11,079 nt of DNA. It comes from Thermoanaerobaculia bacterium. GTDB taxonomy: Bacteria; Acidobacteriota; Thermoanaerobaculia; Gp7-AA8. A model generated the notes under the pieces. That model was not told the DNA's origin. It saw only the letters and a list, made by a program, of their open reading frames with translations, and did not search any database. Every line of letters begins with the position of its first letter. Position 1 is the stretch's first letter. The stretch is from the NCBI GenBank assembly GCA_017883215.1, contig JADGOA010000090.1:1-11079 (forward strand), given 5' to 3'. Shown in pieces: positions 1 to 6,208 of this stretch. A program made the position numbers and the translations under genes.

Positions 1-25
1 TGTGTCCTCTGTGTCTCTGTGGTGG
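1..25. repeat. Partial CACAGAG-type repeat (right half)
   Basis: The first 25 bases match one arm of the 63-nt palindrome at 6926-6988 with a single mismatch (a T where the other copy has C, at position 14). The heptamer CTCTGTG recurs in it. Only one arm is visible, so the partner arm, if present, lies left of the window. The remainder up to 103 shows no gene and no clear promoter. Confidence 0.7.
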
Positions 26-103
26 AAGAGATGTATCGCCACGCTCCCGATTTCTGCACAGCCTCTGGATGACGTCGACGCGCCCGCGCTGCGGTAGCAC
101 GCC

Positions 104-622
104 ATGACCGCCCTCTCCCGCCTCGAGCTCCTCCGGGCCGACATCACCACTCTCGCGGTCGACGCCATCGTGAATGCCGCGAATTCGACGCTCCTCGGCG
201 GTGGTGGTGTCGACGGAGCGATCCATCGCGCCGCCGGCCCCGAGCTCCTCGCTGAATGCCGCACCCTCGGTGGGTGTCCCACTGGCGAGGCGAGGATCAC
301 GCGCGGATATCGCCTCCCGGCCAGGTACGTCATCCACACCGTCGGTCCCGTGTGGCACGGCGGCGACCGCGGCGAGGCCGAATTGCTCGCCTCCTGTTAT
401 CGATCGAGCCTGCGCCTCGCAGTCGACAACGGCATTCGCAGCATCGCTTTTCCGGCGATCAGTTGCGGCATTTATGGATATCCGATCGAGGCGGCCTGTC
501 GGATCGCGGTGAGCGAGACCTCGAAGTTCGTCCAGACTGCGCCGTCGATCGAGCGCGTGCTGTTCATCGCGTTCGGTGCCGACGTTTACGACGGCTACGA
601 GCACGCGTTGAGCCTGCTCTGA
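104..622 (+). CDS. Macro-domain ADP-ribosyl hydrolase (YmdB-like)
   Basis: A 172-aa single-domain macro protein, close to the size of E. coli YmdB. YmdB-type enzymes bind ADP-ribose and remove acetyl groups from O-acetyl-ADP-ribose or mono-ADP-ribose from proteins in the cytoplasm. The sequence shows the family signatures in order: RADITTL near residues 11-17, where the Asp binds adenine; VNAANSTLLGGGGVDGAIH at 23-41; HTVGPVW at 78-84; and PAISCGIYGYP at 118-128, the phosphate loop. Asn27 and Asp37 line up with YmdB Asn25 and Asp35, the residues implicated in catalysis, so the enzyme looks active. The ATG at 104 is chosen because the macro fold starts within ten residues; the Shine-Dalgarno sequence is weak. 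The gene stands alone and converges on the lyase gene. The family call is secure, but the cellular substrate is not known. Confidence 0.93.
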   Translation: MTALSRLELLRADITTLAVDAIVNAANSTLLGGGGVDGAIHRAAGPELLAECRTLGGCPTGEARITRGYRLPARYVIHTVGPVWHGGDRGEAELLASCYRSSLRLAVDNGIRSIAFPAISCGIYGYPIEAACRIAVSETSKFVQTAPSIERVLFIAFGADVYDGYEHALSLL

Positions 623-639
623 CTGGCGCGCTGTCTGCC

Positions 640-732
640 CCCTGTCGGGACGCGCAGCAGCGCGTCCGCAACCCTGGCGGGCGGAAGGAACGACGAGAGC
701 TGCGGACGCGCTGTCTGCGCGTCCCGACAGGG
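640..732. repeat. Two-hairpin inverted repeat between convergent genes (BIME-like)
   Basis: Arms at 640-670 and 701-732 are reverse complements over about 31 nt, apart from a one-base length difference, and are separated by a 30-nt spacer. Each arm is itself a hairpin: GGACGCGC-agca-GCGCGTCC at 648-667 and GGACGCGC-tgtct-GCGCGTCC at 704-724. Two small hairpins in opposite orientation around a spacer is the architecture of paired REP/BIME elements. It occupies nearly the whole gap between the macro gene stop (622) and the lyase stop (736). It may also act as a bidirectional transcription stop, although no T-tract follows it. Confidence 0.85.
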
Positions 733-735
733 AAG

Positions 736-2982
736 CTAGTGCCGCGCGGATCGTTTGCGCGTGGCTAGTGCGGTCAGCGTCACGTGGACGGTGACGCCGG
801 CGCTGCGCGGCACGTCGATGGTCGTCGAGCGGCCGATGGCCGTGTACGGCACATCGGCAGTCGTGTAGAGCCCGGGGACGGTGATGTGGGCCGTGCCGTT
901 ACCGTTCGTCGGATCGGAAATCCACAGCTGCATTCTTGCGGCGTCGCCTGTCTTATAGACGATCGCGGCGCTGTCGGAGGCGATGCCTTCCACGACACCG
1001 AAAGGTTTCCAGAACACGATGCCGAGAGCGTTCGTGCGTGTATCGCGGACCGCAGAAACCTCGCCGTCGTTCTGAAGGATCGAGATGGGGTTGAAGGCCG
1101 ACCACGCTGCCGTCGTGCTGACAGTGGCGTTCGGCAGGACGATGTACTCCGCCGCCGCGTTCACCGGAGCTGCGCCGTGATCGATCCAAAGCGTCACCAC
1201 GTCGGCGGAACGCGGCGTGGTGTCAGTCGAGCCGCCCAGCGAAGCCCACGTGCCGCTCCGGATCTCGCGCTTCGACTGCAGCGCGACCGGCAGCGGAAAA
1301 ACGTATCCGACGTTCTCGCACCACGCCCATCGCGTCGCTGACGGCGTGCCACCGAGCTGCAGTTGAGACGCCGGATTCATCAGCGGCCATTGGTTGACGA
1401 TCGTCTCGACCCGGTTCGCGCTCGGGGAGGTGATGCTGGTGCTGAGGAAGACGATTGCGTCATCGAAGAAGAACCACGACTTTTTTGCGGAGAGAGAAGA
1501 ATTCAGCGCCGCGAAATCCATCGCCGAGACGCCGTCGCGGCCGTCCGTGGTGCCTCCGACGAAGGACTTCGTCCCGTAACCGTACGCCGCGTTCGCCGTG
1601 TCCGCCTTCTGCTCCACCGTGGTGCCGGGCAGCCGTGTCCAGTCGAGCGCCGGCCAGACGTCACGTCCGAAGTACTCGCCGCCGTCCAGGACCAGGTACA
1701 TCCGTCCATCTGACTGTCGCGCGCCGAGGATGTTCTCGTTGTTCGTGTTCTCACCGGATTTCGTCCGTGTCGAAAACATCTTGATGGACGCGAACCAGCC
1801 AGGGCGGCGATGAATCGTGTAGTCCGACAGGTAGTAGTGGCGGTGTCCGTCGGGCCAGCTCGCGACCGCGCCGGAAGCTTCGACGTTGGCCGCCAGTCCC
1901 GCCAGTTCGACCGGCAGCGTCCACGTCCACGAGCGCAGCATCTGCGCCGCTCTGCTGCGGATCTCCACCTGTCGCGGCGACGGAACCGACGACGATTGCA
2001 GCAGGGCGGCTACGCCGTCGATCCCGGTCGTCGACGACCGCGCCACGTAGCGGCCGACGACGGAGACGTCGAAGTAGTTGCCATAGAGCGACCAGGCGAT
2101 CCCGTCCGCGACATAGTCCGCGAATGCGTCCGTCGCGGCCGGCGGAAGCGCGTACAGCGTGTCGCGCGTCAGCAGCATGTAACGGGCGACGTCGCTCGCG
2201 AACGAGCCGCCGTATCCGCCGGTGTAAAGCTGAGGGCCGTGCTGATGGAACGAGGCATCGGACTGGATGCCGTCGCCGGAAGTCGGAAGAGAGACGCTCG
2301 CCATGGCGTCGCGAACGGAGGCGAGCATGGCCGGGTCGTCCTTCAGCAGGCCGAGGTACAAATGCGTGTACGAGGACCAGACCAGGTTCTCGCCGGTCGG
2401 CGTGGGGCCGACGATCCCTCTCGAGCTCGCTGACGGCCCGATGCGGAACGCGATGTCGTTGACGCAGTCGCTATAGGTCTTCGCATCGATGTCGCCGCGC
2501 ATGAGCACGAGAGTCGGCCCGAGGTCGAGCGGGATCCCTATCGTCCAGAACCACCAGTTGCCGAGCGGCCAGCGCGTCGGGCCGTAAAACACGCTGACGT
2601 ACGACAGGGCCGATCGGATCTGCGTCAGGAGCAGCGGATCGCCGTAGAGCGCCTGGCCGGGCGTCTTGTAGGCCTTGGCCATGACGGTCAGGCGGCGCAC
2701 GTGGTCCCACCGCGACCAGCTGCCGGATGGGAGCTCGCCGTAGTTGATGTCGCTCCAGCTGCCGTCGGACAGGAGGAAGCCGGGGGCCGTGTAAGAGCGA
2801 GCGCTCGCTTCGAGAGCTCCGAGCGCGTCACTCATCCTCTGCGTCGACGCGTTCGCTCCTGCTGCGGCCGTGTAGGCGATGAAGTTCTGGCGGACGAGGT
2901 CGAGATCGGCGGCAGACGCGGCCGTAGCAGTGAAGAAAAGCGCGAGGAGCAGTCGCTTCACGGAGTAGTTATTGTAAGCCAT
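736..2982 (-). CDS. Secreted polysaccharide lyase family 8 (hyaluronate/chondroitin AC/xanthan lyase-like)
   Basis: A 748-aa protein of usual PL8 length. PL8 enzymes cleave uronic-acid-containing polysaccharides by beta-elimination. Residues 1-24 form a Sec signal peptide (basic VKR, then LLLALFF, then an ASA cleavage site), so it acts outside the cytoplasm. The alpha-barrel catalytic motifs are present: NWWFWTIGIP at 142-151 (aromatic patch), GENLVW with Asn199, and SFHQHGPQLYTGGYG with His248 and Tyr257. The His-to-Tyr spacing of nine matches pneumococcal hyaluronate lyase His399/Tyr408. Arg311 and Arg315 follow in VGRYVAR. A beta-sandwich region with GENTNNENILG and RLPGTT follows. The substrate cannot be decided from sequence. 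The ATG at 2982 is preferred over the longer frame (from 3072) because it starts the signal peptide and lies 19 nt after the permease stop. It is probably the last gene of the ABC operon. Confidence 0.9.
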   Translation of the reverse strand: MAYNNYSVKRLLLALFFTATAASAADLDLVRQNFIAYTAAAGANASTQRMSDALGALEASARSYTAPGFLLSDGSWSDINYGELPSGSWSRWDHVRRLTVMAKAYKTPGQALYGDPLLLTQIRSALSYVSVFYGPTRWPLGNWWFWTIGIPLDLGPTLVLMRGDIDAKTYSDCVNDIAFRIGPSASSRGIVGPTPTGENLVWSSYTHLYLGLLKDDPAMLASVRDAMASVSLPTSGDGIQSDASFHQHGPQLYTGGYGGSFASDVARYMLLTRDTLYALPPAATDAFADYVADGIAWSLYGNYFDVSVVGRYVARSSTTGIDGVAALLQSSSVPSPRQVEIRSRAAQMLRSWTWTLPVELAGLAANVEASGAVASWPDGHRHYYLSDYTIHRRPGWFASIKMFSTRTKSGENTNNENILGARQSDGRMYLVLDGGEYFGRDVWPALDWTRLPGTTVEQKADTANAAYGYGTKSFVGGTTDGRDGVSAMDFAALNSSLSAKKSWFFFDDAIVFLSTSITSPSANRVETIVNQWPLMNPASQLQLGGTPSATRWAWCENVGYVFPLPVALQSKREIRSGTWASLGGSTDTTPRSADVVTLWIDHGAAPVNAAAEYIVLPNATVSTTAAWSAFNPISILQNDGEVSAVRDTRTNALGIVFWKPFGVVEGIASDSAAIVYKTGDAARMQLWISDPTNGNGTAHITVPGLYTTADVPYTAIGRSTTIDVPRSAGVTVHVTLTALATRKRSARH

Positions 2983-2998
2983 CGCAGCCGTGGCTGCG
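2983..2998 (-). promoter_or_regulatory. Hairpin between AGGA and the lyase start codon
   Basis: On the minus strand CGCAGCC-ac-GGCTGCG forms a perfect 7-bp stem with a 2-nt loop, ending one base before the lyase ATG at 2982. The only Shine-Dalgarno-like motif, AGGA, lies just upstream of the stem, by the permease stop. Unfolded it is about 17 nt from the ATG, which is too far; with the stem folded it is brought near the start codon. The hairpin is seen directly; a role in translation is inference. Confidence 0.5.
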
Positions 2999-3001
2999 TT
3001 C

Positions 3002-4702
3002 CTACAGCGCGGCGTCGATCTCGTTGGTGATGTCGATCTGGTCGAATTGTGCCCCGAGGAATCGAAGGGCAATCCAGATTTCGGTCAGGAGGATCGCAAT
3101 TGCCGGAGCGGTGCTCATGGCGAGCATGAAGGCGTTCGAGCCGAAGCGGCGGGCCAGCAGGTAGAGCGGCACGAAGACGACGGCGGCGGGAAGGAGGCCG
3201 ACGGCGAGGACGAGCAGATTGCCTCCGAGGATGACCAGACGCTGGCCGAGGTTGACGAAGCCGCGCGTCTCCTCGCCCGATTGAATGGCCCAGCCGGGAA
3301 TGAGAATCGCCACCGCGTTCTGGATCAGCAGCTGCGCCAGGCAGATCGGGATGGCGAAGAGAAGCGCGATGATGATGAACTCCGGTGAGCCGATGAATGC
3401 CAGCTTGCTCGCGCTGCCGGTGACGTGGCTGGTGATGGCGGTGGCGCTGAGAATGATGATCTCGACGATGGAGACGATGATTGCCGGCGCGGCGATCTCG
3501 GCCAGCACGAGGCGGTCGCCGCGAATCGGATAACTCTTCAGCAACTCGATGCGCGGCAGGTCGAGGCGGAGGTCCTGGCGGAGCGCCTGGCTGCCGAGGA
3601 ACGGGAAGAGCGCCGCCAGCATGAGCCCGATCGCGGTCACGCTCATGTGCAGCCCCTGGCTGCCGACGATGGCAGAGTCGGCGATGAGCGCGCCGAAGAT
3701 TGCCAGGACGATCACCACCCAGGCGATCGACATCCTCAGCGCCGCCGTGAGGTTCTTCCAGACGATGGCCACCTCCGGCCCCGCGGCCTTCAATCGGAAT
3801 GGGGGCGGAATCCGCCGGAACATGACGCGGCGGCCGAGCCTCCGCGAATTGCCCGTCGTGTCTGCGTGCTTCTGCGACGCTTCCAGCGAAGCGTCTTCGA
3901 ACGACACGTTCAGCTTCGCGGCAACCTCGAAGAAGAACACGCCGAGGACGATCAGTGACCCACAGCTGACCAGCAGTTGCTGAATCGTGAGCGGCTGCGC
4001 GGCACCCGCGAAAATCCGCGGGACGAAGAGCAGCGTCTTTACCCACGGAGTGTGAAACATCGAGGGCAAGGAGCGCAGTGACAGGCCGACGTCCGTCGAT
4101 TGCGTCCAGCGGGAGAATATGCCGCGAGCGTCGTAGACCAGCAAGGTCACGATGGCAGCTGTGGCCACACAGACGATCAGCAGGCGGGAGAAGAAGCCGA
4201 TTCTCATCGCCTTGAGCCGCGCACGGCCGAGCGACGCCATCGTGAAGTAGATCGACAGCACCACGAACGCCACCCACAGGCCGACGACTCGCGAGTGCCG
4301 GAACCCGAACAACGACACCATCGTCGCGCTGATGAGGATGGACGGCTGCTGCCTGAGGATCTTGTACAACAGGAGGTCACGCCGCCTGATCGGCGCAGGA
4401 AAGAGAAATTGCACCTCAGACTCGGTGAAGGTGAGGCCGCCACCCTGATCCGGAAGCGCCCAGACGAAGATCATCGCCGCCAGCGCGATCAGCGAGATGA
4501 CGTCCAGCCCGAACCCCGTCGCCGGGAACGACACGTTCCGACCGGCATCCGTCGCGAGCATTCTCCGGAACGCGAAGAACCAGAGGTAGGCGAGCCCCGC
4601 GACCATCGATATTGCGTACCGCGGCGATCGCAGTTTGTGAAGCCGGCTGAGCAGCCGGTTCTTGAACGAACGCGTCGTCACGAACCAGAGGGGGCGGATC
4701 AC
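3002..4702 (-). CDS. ABC exporter permease (ABC_export-like, multi-pass)
   Basis: A 566-aa integral membrane protein with about ten to twelve hydrophobic segments, for example near residues 30-48, 64-83, 140-156, 172-190, 245-262, 325-345, 352-370, 402-425, 441-465, 486-515 and 525-547. It would form the membrane channel partnered with the upstream ATPase. The motif SEVQFLFPAPIRRRDLLLYK at 95-114 and the later ELLKSYPIRGDRLVLAE at 386-402 resemble each other and are typical of long ABC exporter permeases (probably Pfam ABC_export, from memory). I place the start at GTG 4702, whose bases overlap the ATPase stop as GTGA, with a GGGA motif 7 nt upstream; this implies translational coupling. The longer open frame extending to 5938 is an antiparallel-frame shadow of the ATPase gene. 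The exported substrate is unknown. Confidence 0.82.
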   Translation of the reverse strand: MIRPLWFVTTRSFKNRLLSRLHKLRSPRYAISMVAGLAYLWFFAFRRMLATDAGRNVSFPATGFGLDVISLIALAAMIFVWALPDQGGGLTFTESEVQFLFPAPIRRRDLLLYKILRQQPSILISATMVSLFGFRHSRVVGLWVAFVVLSIYFTMASLGRARLKAMRIGFFSRLLIVCVATAAIVTLLVYDARGIFSRWTQSTDVGLSLRSLPSMFHTPWVKTLLFVPRIFAGAAQPLTIQQLLVSCGSLIVLGVFFFEVAAKLNVSFEDASLEASQKHADTTGNSRRLGRRVMFRRIPPPFRLKAAGPEVAIVWKNLTAALRMSIAWVVIVLAIFGALIADSAIVGSQGLHMSVTAIGLMLAALFPFLGSQALRQDLRLDLPRIELLKSYPIRGDRLVLAEIAAPAIIVSIVEIIILSATAITSHVTGSASKLAFIGSPEFIIIALLFAIPICLAQLLIQNAVAILIPGWAIQSGEETRGFVNLGQRLVILGGNLLVLAVGLLPAAVVFVPLYLLARRFGSNAFMLAMSTAPAIAILLTEIWIALRFLGAQFDQIDITNEIDAAL

Positions 4703-5451
4703 GATGCGGTCCCGGATTCCGCCGGCGCCTTTGTGATCCGAAGGAAAGCTTCCTCCAGCGAGACGTCGCCACGACCCTGCGCGATCTGCCACTTCAGATC
4801 GTCGATCGTGCCGTAGGCGACGCGCGCTCCGTTCTGGATGATGGCCACGCTGCTGCAGAGCTCTTCGACGAGGTGCAGCAGGTGCGAGCTGAGGATGACG
4901 GCGGATCCCGCGGCGGCGCGGCGCGTGATCGATTCCTTCATCCGCCGGATGCCCAGCGGGTCGAGCCCTGTCAGAGGTTCGTCGAAGATCAGCACCTCGG
5001 GCGTGTGCAGGAAGCCGCAGGCGATCATCAGCTTCTGCTTCATGCCCCTCGAGAGCTCGGTCGGAAGCGACTTGCGCTTCTCCTTCAGCTCGAGCTCTTC
5101 GAGGAGCGGCTCGACGCGAGCGCGGAAATCGGTGACGCGGTAGATACCGGCGGTGAACTCGAGGTGTTCGTCGACCGTGAGGTAATCGAACAGGCGCGGC
5201 TCGTCCGGAAAGAACGCCAGCCGCTGCTTCGCCTCGACGGCGTCGTTGACGATGTCGTGTCCGCAAATCCGGATCTGACCCTCGCTCGGAGGGTGGATGC
5301 CGGCCATGGCCCGGAGCGTCGTCGTCTTTCCCGCCCCGTTCGGCCCGACCAGGCCGAGGACTTCGCCCGGTTTGACGGCGAACGAAAAGTCCTTCACCGC
5401 GACGAAAGAACCGTACTTCTTCGTCAGGTTCACAACCTCGATTGAATACAT
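4699..5451 (-). CDS. ABC transporter ATP-binding protein (EcsA/BcrA-like)
   Basis: A 250-aa nucleotide-binding subunit that would hydrolyse ATP on the cytoplasmic face to drive the adjacent permease. Motifs in order: Walker A GPNGAGKT at 36-43; a Q-loop region FFPDEPRLFDYLT at 80-92 in which the usual Gln is Asp83; signature LSRGMKQK at 133-140; Walker B VLIFDEP at 153-159 with catalytic Glu158; D-loop TGLDP at 161-165; and the switch His190 in SSHLLHLVEEL. The FPDEP and SRGMKQK wording resembles Bacillus EcsA, in which the Q-loop Gln is also replaced. The start is put at ATG 5451, which opens MYSIEVVNLTKKYG as expected; the longer frame to 5547 adds non-homologous residues. No Shine-Dalgarno precedes this ATG. 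The stop overlaps the permease start. Confidence 0.9.
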   Translation of the reverse strand: MYSIEVVNLTKKYGSFVAVKDFSFAVKPGEVLGLVGPNGAGKTTTLRAMAGIHPPSEGQIRICGHDIVNDAVEAKQRLAFFPDEPRLFDYLTVDEHLEFTAGIYRVTDFRARVEPLLEELELKEKRKSLPTELSRGMKQKLMIACGFLHTPEVLIFDEPLTGLDPLGIRRMKESITRRAAAGSAVILSSHLLHLVEELCSSVAIIQNGARVAYGTIDDLKWQIAQGRGDVSLEEAFLRITKAPAESGTAS

Positions 5452-5582
5452 GCGGAAGGATGATACGGGAAAGCAGGCGGTGCGCAGTGGGCGGTTCCGG
5501 GCGCGGAAAGTGGCGCCCGCAGCGGAAGCGAAGGCGAAGCCCTTCAAGCGAGGACGGAGACCGATTCTCAGTCGGTCCGATC
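5452..5582. other. Non-coding leader upstream of the ABC operon
   Basis: About 130 nt with no credible gene. It contains a minus-strand TATCAT, 8 nt before the ATPase ATG, that could be a -10 element giving a leaderless or near-leaderless transcript; no convincing -35 is seen. A small stem, GACCGA-ttctcag-TCGGTC, lies at 5559-5577. The rest of the gap up to the cold-shock gene is the repeat cluster and the terminator. Confidence 0.4.
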
Positions 5583-5702
5583 TGGAGTGCGGACGTCCTC
5601 GTCCGCCACGATCGGACGTCCTCGTCCGATCGTTCTACTCCTGCCTGAGTTGACCGCCGGACGAGACGTCCGGCGGATGCGGACGAGGACGTCCGCACTC
5701 CA
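5583..5702. repeat. Four-hairpin GGACG/CGTCC repeat cluster
   Basis: Outer arms of 24 nt at 5583-5606 and 5679-5702 are perfect reverse complements. Within 120 nt there are four hairpins sharing the core GGACG...CGTCC: 5589-5606 (loop TCCT), 5608-5633 (11-bp stem, loop TCCT), 5654-5676 (10-bp stem, loop AGA) and 5679-5696 (loop AGGA). Flanking stem bases differ between modules yet stay paired. It lies between the cold-shock terminator and the ABC operon. It resembles a complex REP/BIME element. Confidence 0.85.
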
Positions 5703-5732
5703 AGTCTTGGAGCCGGTGCTCCGTGGGCAAAC

Positions 5733-5759
5733 AAAAAAGACGGCCCGCAGGCCGTCTTT
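5733..5759 (-). terminator. Rho-independent terminator of the cold-shock gene
   Basis: Read on the minus strand, a 10-bp stem AAAGACGGCC/GGCCGTCTTT with a 4-nt loop is followed by a run of T residues (the A-run at 5733-5738 on the plus strand). It begins 21 nt after the cold-shock stop codon, the expected place for its terminator. Confidence 0.92.
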
Positions 5760-5780
5760 CCGTACGAGATCGCGTCGGGA

Positions 5781-5984
5781 TTAGACCGGCACGACGTTGG
5801 CCGCCTGGAGGCCCTTCGGCCCCTGGACCAAGTCGAACTCGACCTGCGATCCCTCGGGGAGCGAGCGGAAGCCCTTCGCCTGGATGGCCGAGAAATGGAC
5901 GAAAACATCTTCCCCCGTCGAGGTGGTGATGAATCCAAAACCCTTGGCGTCGTTGAACCACTTCACTGTTCCGGTGCTACGCAT
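5781..5984 (-). CDS. Cold-shock domain protein (CspA family)
   Basis: A 67-aa single cold-shock domain, the normal size for CspA-type RNA chaperones that bind single-stranded RNA and DNA in the cytoplasm. The opening TGTVKWFNDAKGFGFI at 4-19 contains RNP1 (KGFGFI, 14-19), and DVFVHF at 26-31 is RNP2. The domain ends with the usual GLQAANV. The ATG at 5984 is chosen over a TTG three codons upstream because AAGGAG lies 10 nt before the ATG but only one base before the TTG. A strong intrinsic terminator follows. It is monocistronic, divergent from endonuclease III, with a long leader region (up to about 220 nt) as is common for csp genes. Whether expression is cold-induced cannot be told from sequence. 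Confidence 0.95.
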   Translation of the reverse strand: MRSTGTVKWFNDAKGFGFITTSTGEDVFVHFSAIQAKGFRSLPEGSQVEFDLVQGPKGLQAANVVPV

Positions 5985-6165
5985 TTCCTGCAATCTCCTT
6001 GATGTGTTGTCCTTGTTTCGTGCTGCTGTTGGAGATTCCGAGGCGGCGGAAGCCGAAGTCCCGATCTCGGACAGTCATCACGCGATGCCGTAAGCGAACG
6101 CCTGCCGAAAGGCTGTTATTTCGCAACCTGTCGATCGGCAAAGGTGACGGTAGGGGGCCGTTTAG

Positions 6166-6202
6166 CGGGTGGCGGCTGTCGGGTCTCGGGTGTCGCCACC
6201 CG
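6166..6202 (+). repeat. Alternative hairpins just upstream of the endonuclease III start
   Basis: CGGGTGGCG at 6166-6174 can pair with CGCCACCCG at 6194-6202. Alternatively CGGGTG at 6187-6192 can pair with CACCCG at 6197-6202 around a TCGC loop. The two structures are mutually exclusive because they share the 3' arm. They end 6 nt before the ATG at 6209, where no Shine-Dalgarno is seen. It could be a small dispersed repeat or a leader structure. Confidence 0.5.
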
Positions 6203-6208
6203 GCCGGT

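Noticed and set aside
2958..4277. 439-aa minus-strand open frame inside the permease gene
   Set aside because: Arg/His/Pro-rich translation without hydrophobic core, as expected from a shadow frame of a high-GC gene; the permease frame shows clear membrane segments.
5583..5702. CRISPR array
   Set aside because: The repeated units are self-palindromic, in both orientations and without regular spacers, so they do not form direct repeats of a CRISPR array; no cas genes are nearby.
4703..5938. Upstream extension of the permease reading frame, giving a 978-aa fusion
   Set aside because: It lies in another frame of the ATPase gene and then crosses the repeat cluster and terminator; it is rich in Arg, Pro and Ser with no domain. 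The GTG at 4702 starts the real permease.
6090..6150. Sigma-70 promoter for the cold-shock gene (TTGCCG, 17 nt, TAACAG on the minus strand)
   Set aside because: The -10 matches only three of six consensus bases; spacing alone is not enough to support it.
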